A stretch of DNA of 64,000 nucleotides from Arachnopeziza araneosa (Eukaryota; Ascomycota; Leotiomycetes; Helotiales; Arachnopezizaceae), in NCBI GenBank assembly GCA_003988855.1, contig QYAI01000002.1, positions 555,330 through 619,329 of the forward strand, given 5' to 3'. The first letter of the stretch is position 1; each line of letters starts with the position of its first letter. The translations under genes were made by a program, and so were the position numbers. Positions 1 through 12,749 of this stretch are shown one piece after another. The notes beneath the pieces were generated by a model. The model saw nothing but the letters and a program-made list of their open reading frames with translations, did no database searches and was not told the origin of the DNA.

Positions 1-1431
1 GAAGAATCATTCTGGTTCCCTGTTCTCTTCGCATTCCATGATGTTTTGATGACAGGAGAAGATTTAGAGATTAGATCCAATGCGCTCAACTACTTATTCG
101 AGTCCCTCATTCGATACGGTGGGGATTTTCCTCCTTCTTTCTGGGATACACTATGGCGACAGCTGCTCTATCCTATATTTATGGTGCTCAAGTCAAAATC
201 TGAGTTGTCAGATGTTCTTACACGAGAAGAGCTCTCTGTATGGTTATCGACTACCATGATTCAAGCCCTTCGGCATATGATAACTCTCTTCACTCACTAC
301 TTTGACTCGTTGGAGTACATGCTTGATAGATTCTTAGATCTTCTCGCATTGTGTATATGTCAAGAGAATGACACAATTGCCAGGATTGGCAGTAACTGCC
401 TCCAGCAGTTGATCTTGCAGAATGTTACAAAGTTCTCGCCTCAACACTGGGCACAGATCGTTGGTGCTTTCGTAGAACTGTTCGAAAGGACTACTGCTTA
501 CCAACTATTCTCGGCGACTACTTCAACTAGTGGGGTGGAGAATATGCCTTCTCCTCTTGAAGAGTTCAAGGCGGACGACAAATCACTCAAAATAAACGGT
601 ACATACGGTTCTGCCACTTCAGACACTGAAAGTATCAACGATGACGAAGCCCGTACTCCTACCCAGCCCGCCAGCGATCTCGAGGACTATAAGCCCCATT
701 CTGAGCTACAACAACAACCCGTTGTTGTCACCGCTGCTCGCCGCCGCTTCTTCAACAAAATTATTACCCGTTGTGTCCTCCAACTCCTCATGATCGAAAC
801 CGTGAACGAACTCTTCTCCAATGAAAGCGTCTACACACAAATTCCCTCGCCCGAACTCCTCCGTCTTATGGCCCTCCTAAAAAAATCTTTCCTCTTTGCC
901 AAGAAATTCAATGAGAATAAAGACCTCCGCATGCGACTGTGGCGCGAAGGCTTTATGAAACAACCTCCCAATCTTCTCAAGCAGGAATCTGGTTCGGCAG
1001 CAACATATGTCAGTATCTTGCTGCGGATGTACCACGACGAAGGTGAGGAACGCAAACGGAACCGTGCCGATACAGAAGCTGCACTCGTCCCACTTTGTGC
1101 AGACATCATCCGCGGCTTCACTCAACTTGAAGAAGAAAGTCAGCAGAGGAACATCATGGCTTGGAGGCCGGTGGTGGTAGATGTATTAGAAGGATATACA
1201 AACTTTCCCGAAGTAGGTTTCGAGAAACACGTCGATACTTTCTATCCTCTTGCAGTCGAACTACTCAGCAGGGAACAAGGCCCAGAGGTTCGTATGGCGC
1301 TCCAAGGATTATTGAGAAGAGTTGGCGAGATCAAATTAGGATTGCCGGAGATGAGGAGGCAGAGTTTGAGTGTTAGCGTCGGTGGTGAGACGCCCTCCAG
1401 TCCAGTCGGGCCGGGGTTTGGGAGGAGGTAA
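1..1431 (+). CDS. sec7: Sec7-family ARF guanine-nucleotide exchange factor, C-terminal part (5' truncated by window)
   Basis: The frame is open from base 1 to the TAA at 1429-1431, giving 476 visible residues; the start and the catalytic Sec7 domain lie upstream of the window. The visible part reads like the conserved C-terminal HDS region of Sec7p/BIG1/BIG2: FWFPVLFAFHDVL, then RSNALNYLFESLIRYGGDF and WDTLWRQLLYPIF near residues 20-60, followed by an acidic, serine-rich linker (about residues 180-240) and a helical C-terminal repeat region. Proteins of this family activate ARF GTPases at the trans-Golgi for vesicle formation. No intron is seen in this part. An apparent TTG start near base 46 is only a consequence of the window edge. 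The family is secure from the motif block; the symbol is by homology. Confidence 0.9.
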   Translation, partial: EESFWFPVLFAFHDVLMTGEDLEIRSNALNYLFESLIRYGGDFPPSFWDTLWRQLLYPIFMVLKSKSELSDVLTREELSVWLSTTMIQALRHMITLFTHYFDSLEYMLDRFLDLLALCICQENDTIARIGSNCLQQLILQNVTKFSPQHWAQIVGAFVELFERTTAYQLFSATTSTSGVENMPSPLEEFKADDKSLKINGTYGSATSDTESINDDEARTPTQPASDLEDYKPHSELQQQPVVVTAARRRFFNKIITRCVLQLLMIETVNELFSNESVYTQIPSPELLRLMALLKKSFLFAKKFNENKDLRMRLWREGFMKQPPNLLKQESGSAATYVSILLRMYHDEGEERKRNRADTEAALVPLCADIIRGFTQLEEESQQRNIMAWRPVVVDVLEGYTNFPEVGFEKHVDTFYPLAVELLSREQGPEVRMALQGLLRRVGEIKLGLPEMRRQSLSVSVGGETPSSPVGPGFGRR

Positions 1432-4400
1432 GGTGGAGTTCTCAAGAAGAGTTCTTAGGTCTTCGTGCAGGTAACGACAATTGCTCGGTGGATGGAAGGC
1501 AGGCATGTTTGTATCAATAGAGGATCGGGGTTTCGCGCTTTTTTGAGCGATATTTTCTTGTAGAATTTGGGCTATTTCTCATGAGGGCCTTTCAATGAAC
1601 AATTGATCCAAATTTCTGATGCGATATGACAAATTTTCCTCCTCGGACTGCTTCAACGGCGCAAGTAACTTGACAAATTTTACTTTAAGACTATTTCGCA
1701 GACCCTCTTTATCTCTTGCTCTCTCTATTATTAGCCCCATGCCCTGGAAAGAGAAAGGCTCTTGCTAGAGACAAACAACTCCGACGATTGTTAAATAAGT
1801 TCCGCGAGCAAATGCAGATGACTTCGATTCAAGCCATCGAATCATTTATTCTTGCCGATGTCTAAATTTCGCTCGAAATGACGTTATAGATAAGACAGTT
1901 TTTTGCTAGAAGAAAATAATTATGAAAATCGAAGGTTGAAGTATTCCTGGAGCGACGCAACATGCCTAGCGTTTGATGGCGGAACAATAATGGCTTTAAT
2001 GTATGGTTCTGCGTTTATAAGTTATGTTTGGTATTTTGGGAGTAGAAGGGCGGTAGGCTTCCTTTGCACGTTTGACTATTTGCACAATAAAGATGGTAAT
2101 GCATTTACTTATCTGGTTTATAGGTTTGAATTCTTAGCTATCTATTCGATGGTATAGAGATATATCGCGCCAGAGAAGGTAAAAAGGATGCGAGTATCTA
2201 TCGATGCTAACCCACAAGCACGCATCTATTTTCTGACATCCACTTAATCCAAAGGGGGTTCATAAGCCGCCGACTAGGAAGCCGGATATAGAGATAGTGA
2301 ACGGGAAGATGCTAACTCGATGGGATTTTAATCTTTATTCATGAAAGAGAGTTGGGGGGTGGTTATTCAGGAGGTGAAGATGGGAGGGGAGGAAGGGAAG
2401 GGAAAAGTGTCGAGACAGAATTCCAATGCGCGAGGCGTTTTTCTGCTTCTTAAATCGAAAGGAAGAAGTTTTGAAAAGTTTTGTTCAAGATAGACCCAGA
2501 TAGGGGTTGAGTAGTAACAGCACTACTAACAGGAGTAAAGTTAAACCCGGCTCTGTGATAAATACTCTTGATTCGTAGTGGAAGACATCTACTATAGGTT
2601 GTGCTGAATTTGGTTTGCTTTAATTACTTGATGAGCAGAGGAAGGAATAAGCATGATGGGAGGAGAGAGTGCGACAAGAGGAGAAAACAATACGTAGAGA
2701 TTGATCGATAGAATAATAAGATTATTGCGGACAACAACATATAGACGATAATCAGACAGAGATAAATTCACGATTAAACCTCTCTATGACTTGATATCTA
2801 CTGACGTTCCCATCAAAGCACGACTTCATGACAACAACAGCTTCCAAAAAAAACGAGCCATCCATTCAGCAAGATTAGAAAGGGGGGAATAGAAGATAAT
2901 AGCCAGACTAAACTTTGCATATCTCTGAGCAGATGATAATAAAGAAGCTTAACTATACGTACGTACATAATACACGTATCAACAATAGCCAGAAAAAGCA
3001 AAACGGGAAGAAGGAAAAAAAAAACCAATAATTATCAGCGGCAGCCTACCTGATCCCAGCTCTCAGCGCCAACTTTGCTCCCTAGTAAACGGCAAATCCT
3101 GGTCTATATTGAATCTACAATGGCAACTCGACCAATAACAGAGCAGATAAGCAAAGGCAAATTGCACGCGACCAAAGAATTGGTTTGTCTTGTGGTATAT
3201 ATAAGAGATAAGATAAGATAGGGGAAGATGTTGTCTTGTTTTAGTAATAGGAGGATAAGAGATGGGATATTGATGGGGGAACCGGGAGAGGAAGAAGATA
3301 GAGAGACTTTTTCTTGGGTATAGTGGGATCGGGGTCGATTGAGAAGTGAGTGAGCGTGGGGAGACTATGGGTCGGTTTCCTGTTGGAGAGGAAGATGCCT
3401 GTAAAGAGCGGAGAGGTCTTTCTGTAGAGTGAGTGAGCAAGACAACAACAGAGACGGATTATTAGGCGGTGGAAATTTGGCAGTAGATTGCGAATAGGAG
3501 AAAATGGCGTGGAAATGTAGAAATTGGGAGAGAAGTATAGAAGGAGAGACGAGAGGAAGTGTAAAGTAAACACTACTCTCGCAAGAGCGCAACTCGTAGT
3601 ATAGAAACCGGCCTCCAGTTTGAAAGAGAGAAAACTCCACGTACCGTATTGCAGCATATAAAGGGAACTGCAGGCAGGCAGATGTGTTAGCCTCTCCTAA
3701 TCGAAGATGGAAATAGATCCATCGACTGACTTCTTCCTGTGATCTCTAGTACGGTTTTATACGGTGTGATTTGAGGCCTGTTCCTAAATCTGAGGCAGGA
3801 GTCTGTTTCGGCATCGATAAAAGAAGGATTCGGCATAGTGATTCAAGACTCGAGCTCTTCTGCTCAAAGACGTGGTGGGTATAGTAGAATTGTTAGAATC
3901 GTTGGAATCTTGAAATCTTGCAGTAGAGAGGATACATCGGGAGAGAAGTCAGGAGGATGTTTGAAGTGACAGATGTTTGAATAGGCAAATAGCACTGCAC
4001 AGAAGAACATCTTTCCATTGGCTTGGTTAGGAAATCTTTGCATTGTTTCTTATATCCGAGAATTGAGACAACGAAAAGTGTTGTCATCAAAATGGTATGA
4101 TTTGCTTGATCTTTCAGCTGCTTTGGTTCTCGAGTATCCACTTTGCTTATGACTTTTGGACCTGGAAACATCTTGAATGAGGGGTAAGAAGAGGAGAAAC
4201 CCGTGTCAACCAACACATAGTGCCTTCAGAGAAAAGTCATAGACAGATTTTTGGAAGGTCAAAGTGCAAATAATGGTATTGGGATATAATTCAACAATGC
4301 TGAATAGATGTGGCTTCCAAAATCGAGCTGAGCTTGCTCAGGAGACCCACTCCAGATTAAAGTTTCAGTGAGAAGACCCTGAATGTTTTACTTGGATCGA

Positions 4401-7400
4401 TCTACTACCCCAAGATCTAAATCTTAGTAGTGCCATCAGTCCCGGTTCTATGCACACTTAAGTGGCTGAGTTATTGTTCCCATGCCCAACAAGGAGAGAC
4501 ATACTCTTGGCAGGGTTCTTTCAAACCAAGGCTCTGGAAAGTATAGCCCGAGAGGTTTACTATCAAGCGTAACAAAGTTAACATTTGACGGCCTGGAAGG
4601 AATTGTCGAAAGATCTCGGTGAAGCCGACGGTCGAATTACCTATCAATTGTGCCTCTGACTCTCGACCCGGTCCAATGACTGCTCGGAAGGATTGGCCCA
4701 TGTGGTGAAACAAAACGATGCAAGATAGGAAACGTAGCGAATTGATACCTAGTGACAAGCAGGCAAGCAGGCATAGCCAGTCGTTTATTGCTTTTTTGGG
4801 AAGTTACCAGAAGCTGCTCTGAGCTGATTTGGATCAAGGGAGAGAAGTGTTTGAGATGTCATGCAGATATTGAAGAGGGGGCATGGGAATTGACAGGTAA
4901 GATTTTGTTGCGTGGGAGCTGACCCGACGCTCAGGTACCCTACCGATGAGCGGCCTCGTGCAGCCTGGGCAACATGTTCTCATGTGGCCCCCAAGGAATC
5001 TGAAACCCAACAGGGATCCAAAATTTCTTTTGGGCCCCTTCTCTCTCAAACGGAACAGTCGAAGCCAGAGCGTGAGTTTCCAAAACAGGATGAGGGTATT
5101 TTCCGGAACGTGGTCGGTCGGATACTCGACCCGTCCCGTTTGCACAGAGCTTCGACCACTTGAACTTTCAGGCTTTCTGTTTGTGATCAAATGCATTCAA
5201 AGGCTTGAACTTGCAGTTCGAAACGAGATAGAGGTTGACTAACGGCCGTAACATGTTGGCCGCCTGGAGTTTCTCTTGTTTCCAGATATGCCCACACCCA
5301 CAGACCCCGGAATGAATGCGGAGGTACTATTTGCCAGAAGAGTTTTTGTGATGCGTCGGAATTCCAAACGGTGGAAAGGTTTCAGCCTCGTGGTTGTGGC
5401 TCGATCTGGCACTTCCGCCAACGGGCGGAGAGGTCTGTTGAAGTGTAAAAAACTCTACCAACCATCCGAACGACTGAGGCTCCCGCTTCACGTCTCGGAG
5501 AATGGATCTGAGACTGCATTCCGCTTGTCGCCAATCTTGCATTGACATCATTGAAGCAAAGTATCGAGCTTTCGAAATTGCCCAGAGTCAAAAAGCTTGA
5601 TTGATTCTGGTCTCTGAGAACCTTGGAAATAGCTCTGGACATTTATAAGCGCACGTGACACTAACGTACGGACCCTATCCAAACGAATTCCATAGATCGT
5701 GGCGTAAAATCGTACGATTGAACAATTTAGGGATATTGAATCCCAAGCCAGCAGAACCTCGTGGAAGCCACATCGTTACAAGATTCTTGCAATAGGTTGG
5801 GGGTTCCGTGAATGCGAAGCGATGCAGCGCGAGGCTTTGAAACCAACGGTGGTGGTGAAAACTTGTTGCGAGAGTTGGGGGCGTGAAGCCGGAAAGTGCA
5901 AGAAGTAACGAAAGAACAACTTAAGCGATGGGGGTGATGCGTGACGTTCAATTCGTACTTTTGACTTCGTCTGATCTCTGCGGACTGGCTGCGTCGTGTG
6001 TACTTGTGGCTGAATAGCCTCAAGCCACAAGCCTCACGCCTCAAGAGCTGCCCACCCACGTCCACATCGTCGTCCAGGTTGGCGGTAGATATGTATCTTC
6101 TGCGGTCTTCGGACACGGACCCCATCGCCATCCATGCAGCATTCAGCTTGCTTTGTTTGGCCAACCACATCAAGAGTATTGCAAAGGTCGAAGCACGTTG
6201 AGAAGCATCATGACATCCCATTTGAAGGTCGAAAGAGGAGAAGAGGGTGCGGAATTCCATTCAGCGCGTGTAAAAGCTCCCATTACGAGATATCGTCATT
6301 GAACTTCAGCTATCATGGCCACACACCCCTTTCTCTGGAACCGTTCAAGGCCTGCGATTCTTCTCACATGATGAGGGCTACCTTACTTGCTACCCAAAGG
6401 CTGCCCATTATGTTGAAAGAGGAGATGTTTGCGGTAATGCCTCCACATCCCGCTCGTCACACAACTAGGTTATCTGCAAGATGCGGAATAATGCAATGCA
6501 ATGCAAGATGAAAAGTGTGACCTCTCGGGGCCACAGAACATAGCACAGCAGCGGTGAAATGCGACGTGAAGCCTTTCTGGAAGCATCGGGGGGGGGGGGG
6601 GGTTGGACAAAGTGCAGTTGCGGATGGTGGGACATATGAGGTGTGGTGCTGAAAGGGGCACAGCATGAAAATTTTGGCCTCCCTTCTCGGGTGTGTCACC
6701 GAAGGGGCTTGTCGACGCCGCCATGGCGGCACTGGCCCTCGAGTCTCCGTGTGCGCAGCAATGAGAGAGCATGACCTGAGTGACACTCCCGCCGAGACTA
6801 AGGAGTATTCCCAGACGGCGATCTCGTCAGTTGCGGTGATTCGTGGTGCTTCAAGAAATCGAGTTGGAACCTGGTCGGGACCTTCCAGGGCCGTCGGCGG
6901 CGTTAGCCATCATGAAATATTGGTGGATATCGACTGTCCCTCTTTGGGAGGGCGGATTGCTGAGGATCAGCGCACGATCGCACGCTAGGATCTGAATTGG
7001 GGAACATTTAATCTTGATAGAGGAGAGAGGCCGGGACTGGCCTGGGAATCCGCCTCCCTGGCCGAAAAGAGCTGCCGTCAGGGAGGGATCAGGACGCCGC
7101 AAGGGATCCGAGTGCCCTGAGATTGCGCAAGAGCCAAAGCATTCGGGCTCTGGTGGGGCAGCCAGCGCCAGAGGTTCCCCACAGCGACGGGAGACTTTGA
7201 TGGACCAGCGACGATGATACGCCCAAGCGATGCAGAACTTAGCGTCCAGACAGACCAAGGAAACTCCCTCGAACCGAAGTCGATCTAAATGCCGGGTCGA
7301 TCTTTCAGCGGTACCGGCATCTAGAGACGACGCTGCCGTCCATTCCAGGTTGCAAGACGCTGGGGAGTGCGGCGAGTGACGTTGAGAGGTGACATGGCCA

Positions 7401-8400
7401 CCGGCCCCGAGCGGATGGATGTGAAGGGTAGCTGCATCGAGCTGCTTCTGTTTGGTGAGAGAGTCCTTGATCTCAGCGTGAGGATTTGCATTGCATGCAG
7501 GAAGCGAAGCGAAATAGGGGAATAGCGTTTCGTGCGTAGGGTCGTGTGGTGGTGGTGGTGGTGGGTGGTGGTGCTGGAGCGACTGATGGTATTGACGCTT
7601 CACCCTCGCCGGCGTCTCTCTCCAACGGTCTGTCACCCGAGCCCGAAGTCACCGTGTGCACTCCACCATGCTTTTTCAGCGTTCGTGATAGTGGTGGAGA
7701 TCTAGAGGAGCAAGAATGGTTCGATGATGAGCGGCTTGGGCCTGTTCGGGGGTCTGCACCTGCAGGGAGTTAGTGAGCTCCAGCATCCGCCGGCGGGCCT
7801 TGGTTGGGACGACTCACTCACGTGGGCGGCGCTCATCGAGCTAGATCAGTACATTGTCGGTCGAGCTATCTTCGTCCTAGTTCGAGTGTTGTTGTTGTTG
7901 TCGTTGATGATTTCAATATTCTTTTCGATGGTGGTGGCGTGGGTCCCTGGAACGGCAGCAACACCCCCTTGCGCGCTACTGAAGCTCTCCCTGTTCGTTC
8001 CCTGTAACATTGAATATCAACACGATTCTTCGATCCCAGAAGACAAAAGACGTGCGAAATCATGATTGTCACAGGCTGCCTTCCCACCACTGCCGTGCCC
8101 TGGGCTCGCTCCTCCAAGCTGACGCTCCTCAGCCTTTGCTCTGTCGTCGTCGGCGTCGTCCTCCTCGTCGCCGCTGCTGTGGCTTTGCAGGAGATGCTGC
8201 CCCCACCGCCCAATACCACCACCACACGAACCACGTCCTGCAAGCTGTTCAGCCTTCCTGGTTCCCTGGTTTCCCTCCATTGGTCCCATCCGCAACCCTT
8301 CCCTCCCTCGGCCAGCCAATACTCGTTCTCACTAGCCCCAGGTCGCCGAAGTAGGCGAATGTTCTGCTCTGCATTCAGACGCCTCGATAGATCCACACTT
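1432..8400. other. Long gene-poor interval (about 7 kb)
   Basis: No reading frame here shows a recognisable domain or a convincing exon structure. It should hold the sec7 terminator at its left end and distal regulatory DNA of the medA-like gene at its right. Base composition shifts from AT-rich (about 1.4-3.7 kb) to GC-rich with purine/pyrimidine strand bias (about 6-8.4 kb). Simple-sequence items include a run of 15 G at 6588-6602 and a GGT-rich stretch near 7547-7572. The longest frame (6851-7636, minus, 261 codons) is low complexity and unsupported. Confidence 0.5.
6588..6602. repeat. Poly-G run (15 G)
   Basis: An uninterrupted run of fifteen G on the + strand in non-coding sequence. Such runs are prone to length error in sequencing and to slippage in vivo; no function is inferred. 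Confidence 0.9.
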
Positions 8401-10560
8401 CACATGCACCTCCACATATCAAAAACTTTTCAAAGAGCTTCTTGACGCCCACGGTACTCCCCAGACATCACCTCCTCACTGCAGAGCGTCCGCCAAACAC
8501 GGCCACTCCATTCAGCCACTCGGGGATAGCATCGTGAGAACACAGAGACGGTTCAATTGTACCTTATCGAGCCTTTTGAGCTCTCCCCAGAAACGCCTCT
8601 TCTTTCCTTCTGATTAAGAGGAAAATTCTGCATCTGGAAGTGCTCACGAAACACATATAACAGTTCGCTTCGGGACTGCTCCTACCAGCAGGCAGCTTTG
8701 CAACTTCTATTGACGCCTTGAACGCCTCGACTAAATAGTGGTTGATTTTGGATTGAGAAAGCGACTACCTAACCGCCATCCCTCCGTTAAAGTCCAGCCT
8801 GTCTGCCTCTCCCAGCGTCTAGTCCCCTCCGACCTTGAGCATCTCTCAGACGACGGATCGGACGCATCCTCCTTGAAGAGACTCTCCGAAGGCAGGAATC
8901 CTGCTCGTCTGCTCCTCTGCTCCCCAAGACAGGAAACAGCCACACTCCCGATCAGATCAAAGGTGTTCAGCCGGCTTCCAAATCTGCTCACCCGAACTCC
9001 GACAAGAGACATACCACGGCCCATCTCGATATATCGGCACGACATTCAAGGTAAGATCACATCAGGCATCGCTAGAAAGTCAATATCTACTGTAGGTTGG
9101 CCAAGCCTCGCCGATTCTGTACACGAAGTTGAAACTTTCTTCCCCAGCCCCCAGGGAACGCGGTCAAGTTCGCTTGGAGTGACTTTCTCCAGGACCTGAC
9201 TGGACTCTTTCAGCCATCAGCCGCCTGCACGCGCCAGAGAGATTGGGTGGAAGGCTCTTCAGCTTGGACAGGTCGGAATCTTCCTCGTTTATTGCCCATT
9301 TCGCAGCTCGTCTGCCCAATAGACTGCACTACTGAAAAGTTGCAGTGCAGTACAGCGCTGAGAGCGCAAAGCGATCACCACCCCTCCACTGTAGGTCCGC
9401 CTTACCTTTTCCATTTTATTATTCAGCCCCCTAGCACCCCTTGCATCCTGGCCTGGTTCGCAAAAAGACATCTGTGCGCAACCTCCTGCCAGCTCTAGTT
9501 TGGTGGACCCCCCCCAGTCCTTCACATCACCTACCATGTCAAGTCACCCACCATTTCGGTCCTCCAAGAATGTACACCTGCTCACCACCACACCTCCAAC
9601 CTTTTTTTTTCTTCTTGCGTTCTCTCATTGTCACCGGTACTTGCAGCATGGGTAGAAGCATGAATGATGAGACAGACTGATTCTAACACTCCATGCGAAC
9701 AGGTGAACTCACTCTCACGGGTGGCTGCATAACCTCTGGGACCCGATCGGTTCTGTTAGACATCAAAAGCCTCAAGTCTTTGTCTGCTCTCCGGTATGTG
9801 GTCCAAGGTTCTTGCCATTTTCCCCTTTGCACCATCGAGAAATGTTCTAGGCCAATAAGCGATGAACGCTCTAGCTAACCTCATGCTTCACAGAGTTAGG
9901 CCCCGGACTTGCACCCTTTATACTTTAGTTTCATTTTCCCGAGACGTCAATCCCAAGATACCTTGATCGACGCGAAATTTAGCAGAGAGGATCGAAAGAT
10001 CGACCTGGACAAGCAACATTTGACCATCAAACTGGACCATCAACCCCATCAGCTCTTTTTAGCTCACCGACGGTCGAAACCAAAACATCAAGCTGGAAGG
10101 ATTGAAGAGAGTCGTATCTGGACCTGAGGATTCAAAGTCCTATCAACAGCTCGGCCTTGTTCGGAACTGACAGAAGTCCTGGATCAAACGTTTCCAGCAG
10201 GAAAATACCATCCCATGAGCTGGCAACAAGGATAATTTCACCAAACATAGACAGAGAAACGTCAGAGTTTCTCTCTATCAACAGCCTCAAAATTTTGGCA
10301 TTCTGGCCAAGAATTCACCGCCGTCAAACTGGCCTACTCAACTTACAGCCTGTTCGAAGTAAGTGCTCTCTTGATCGAGATTCCTTGTCTCGTGAGGGCT
10401 TGGCTGACTTGTCCCATTCCAGCCTCCACATCTCTCTTCCTCTAACAGACCTATCATACTTGACGACTCATATCCATCGCCCGAGACTGTGGCATTGCAC
10501 GAAGAAGGGCACGAGGGAGCCCTCGTGGCCAAGGCGGAATCTCCAAAGGATCGATTTTCC
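8401..10560 (+). promoter_or_regulatory. Probable promoter and long spliced 5' leader of the medA-like gene
   Basis: Two sequences look like leader introns on the + strand. One is 9051-9095 (GTAAGA to CTGTAG). The other is 10359-10422 (GTAAGT to TTCCAG, with a CTGAC branch-like site). The second is followed by an exon open in frame with the medA start, but that exon contains no upstream in-frame ATG. Several short upstream ATG frames occur. A long leader with upstream frames is known for medA in Aspergillus nidulans, so the pattern fits. The transcription start is not identifiable by eye. Confidence 0.45.
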
Positions 10561-12749
10561 ATGTCTGCCTACGGGAAACCGCCACCTTCGCAGATTCATG
10601 GTGAGTTACTTGGGCGTTTATTGTTTATCTGTGACCGTTCCTCACCATTAATGCAGGATACGAGACAAGTCGAACCTACCCCGAAACAACTTTCTCATAC
10701 ACGGCACCAATTTACGGTCCCCAGTCAAATTTACCCCCCTCAACGTCAGCACCGGGCTACCAAAATGCTACTCAGCTGACACCAATGGCCTACAATCCTA
10801 ATCAGGTTCGCACGCCGTATGACGAGCAAGCAGGACCATATCTTAATGTCGGATCGACACCCATCCCCGAAGTCACGTCTTTCCAACCCACCTCGGGAAA
10901 ATGGAATTCAAAAGTCTACGTTTATATCACTTCACTATATGAACTTCTGACTTCAAACACGCCGGTTTTCTTTTTGATGTTTGGACAGAGAAAGGTTCCA
11001 GCGACTGTGCAGAAGCTTCACCAGAATGGTGGTGTATGCTCATACCACCTGGCAGCTGACGTTCCACAATTCTCAACTACGAGCTGGACAAATTCAAATG
11101 TACCACTGTACATGTTCATGGAAAGCGGAGACGGAGATGTAATGGGAAAGGTTGAGGTTGGAGAGTTCATTTATACTGATAGTGGAATTCCAAGCGGTAG
11201 TGACACTCCCCTCGACGGTTCGAGAAAAAGAAAGATGTCAGCAGATTCTGCAGAACTCAAAAGCCCCGCGAAACGAAATTCAAATCAACAATTACGTCCC
11301 AAGGAAGAATATGGAGCTTACCACTACCCTTCAAATGATTCACCAGCGTCATTCTCCTCATACATACCAACCACGAGCTCCTACGCAACTCTTACTGCTC
11401 CGTTCAACAGGCCAGCTGCGAATTACCAAGGACAAGCAGCACCAAGACACATTGGTTATGCATATCCAGGCTCAGCAACAGCTTCCCCGCCCACCATCAA
11501 AGCACCTTCGCCACAAGTCGGAACATGGACTCCATACCCAACTGTTGGATCGAGCTTGTCAAGGAGTCCCGGAGTTCCATCTAATGCAGGTATTCCACGG
11601 CCCTCTCTTTCCTCGCTTCCGTCTCCAGCCTCTGTAGCAAATCCACCACTTATCAGGACTTCAACCATCCAAAACTCTCCAAGTCCGGCAGCCACTCCGC
11701 ACGGAGGTCACCCAGGCCAACAATTTAATCCTTACTCTCTTTACCCACACAAAGCCAAACTTGAAATCAATGGCGATCTCGATGCCATGGCAAGAGATTG
11801 GTCAGCAGAAGAGTTCGAGTCGAGAAGGCGACTCGTTCATTTCAAACGCTCGCAGTCTGGAAGCACAATCACAACCACTTTCCAACCCATCGGAGTTGAT
11901 GAGCGGCCTCCAAACAGTGTTTGTATATCATGCATATACTGGGAAGAGAAAGAAGAATGTTTCGTAACCAGTGTCGACACAATCTATTTACTGGAGCAAC
12001 TGGTAGCAGCCCGATTCACGGTTGAGGAGAAGAATCGGATACGAAGAAATTTGGAAGGATTTAGACCATTGACAGTGTCGAAAGGAAAGTCTGATAGTGA
12101 GGAATTTTTCAAGGTCATAATGGCATTTCCAGCTCCCAAGCCGCGAAACATTGAGAAGGATGTCAAGGTCTTCCACTGGAAAGATCTGTCATCTGCCTTG
12201 AAAAAGATTATTGGCAAATACGCAAGTATAAATGATCCGACTTCTGAGTAGCCTGCTAACAGATTCTAGTCTGCAAGCCCTTCCTCAACACTACCGCCAG
12301 GACCTGCTCTTTTGACCCCCGTCAGCTCCACTGGTTATACGACCGAGAGCTCCTCTGCTGGGATGTCTTACCCAGGTGACCATCATCGAACAAACTCGCC
12401 GCAAACAATTCCTGGCTCTTCGACTTCGTACGGTACAATCCCCACACGCGTTCTCTCCCCTCACAACCAAAAACCCATGACTCAAGGCGGTGGACCTCCT
12501 GATCTGCGTGTAGCTGTCCCCCATGAGCCTACGAGCCACTGGCAAGCTACACCACATCACATGCAATATCAGCAAGTCGGTAGCCAGAATGCGCGTAGCT
12601 CATGGGACATGTCAAACTACATGGAAAACCATAGCCCAGCATTAACGAGTGCCACTTCTGCTCCTGCACATTATCAAGCTTCTCGGGATGTCGGTGATGG
12701 CAGGCTTCAAAGAAGTCTGTCAGGGGGTCAGCAGATGCCACAATCATGA
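10561..12749 (+). CDS. medA: Medusa-type developmental transcriptional regulator (MedA/Ren1/Acr1 family)
   Basis: Model: exons 10561-10600, 10657-12221 and 12270-12749, 694 residues. Intron 1 (10601-10656) is canonical GTGAGT..CAG. Intron 2 (12222-12269) starts GCAAGT, contains CTAAC and ends CTAG, so it is a GC-AG intron. Splicing it joins KKIIGKY to SASPSS and restores the conserved C-terminal extension. Reading through instead hits TAG at 12249-12251. A conserved N-terminal fold lies at about residues 75-190. A Ser/Pro-rich linker follows. The conserved block at about 380-535 includes EINGDLDAMARDWSAEEFES, CISCIYWEEKEECFVTSVD and RIRRNLEGFRPLTVSKGKSD. Family members control conidiation and conidium shape (A. 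nidulans MedA, Fusarium Ren1, Magnaporthe Acr1) and act in the nucleus. The start ATG is the first in-frame one after the leader intron. Confidence 0.88.
12222..12269 (+). other. GC-AG intron in the medA-like gene
   Basis: This 48-nt intron has a GCAAGT donor, an internal GCTAAC branch site 13 nt before the end, and a TCTAG acceptor. Phase 0 is kept on both sides. It is supported by the protein on each side: without removal the conserved IIGKY-SAS junction is broken and a TAG follows within ten codons. Confidence 0.8.

Noticed and set aside
831..1125. Two minus-strand frames opposite the Sec7 gene
   Set aside because: Antisense shadows of strongly supported Sec7 coding sequence.
1903..2157. 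84-codon frame downstream of sec7
   Set aside because: Hydrophobic but without an ATG context, homology or splice sites; AT-rich chance frame.
6851..7636. 261-codon frame on the minus strand
   Set aside because: Low complexity (His/Pro tract from a GGT microsatellite), no domain, no splice context, GC-rich region where long chance frames are expected.
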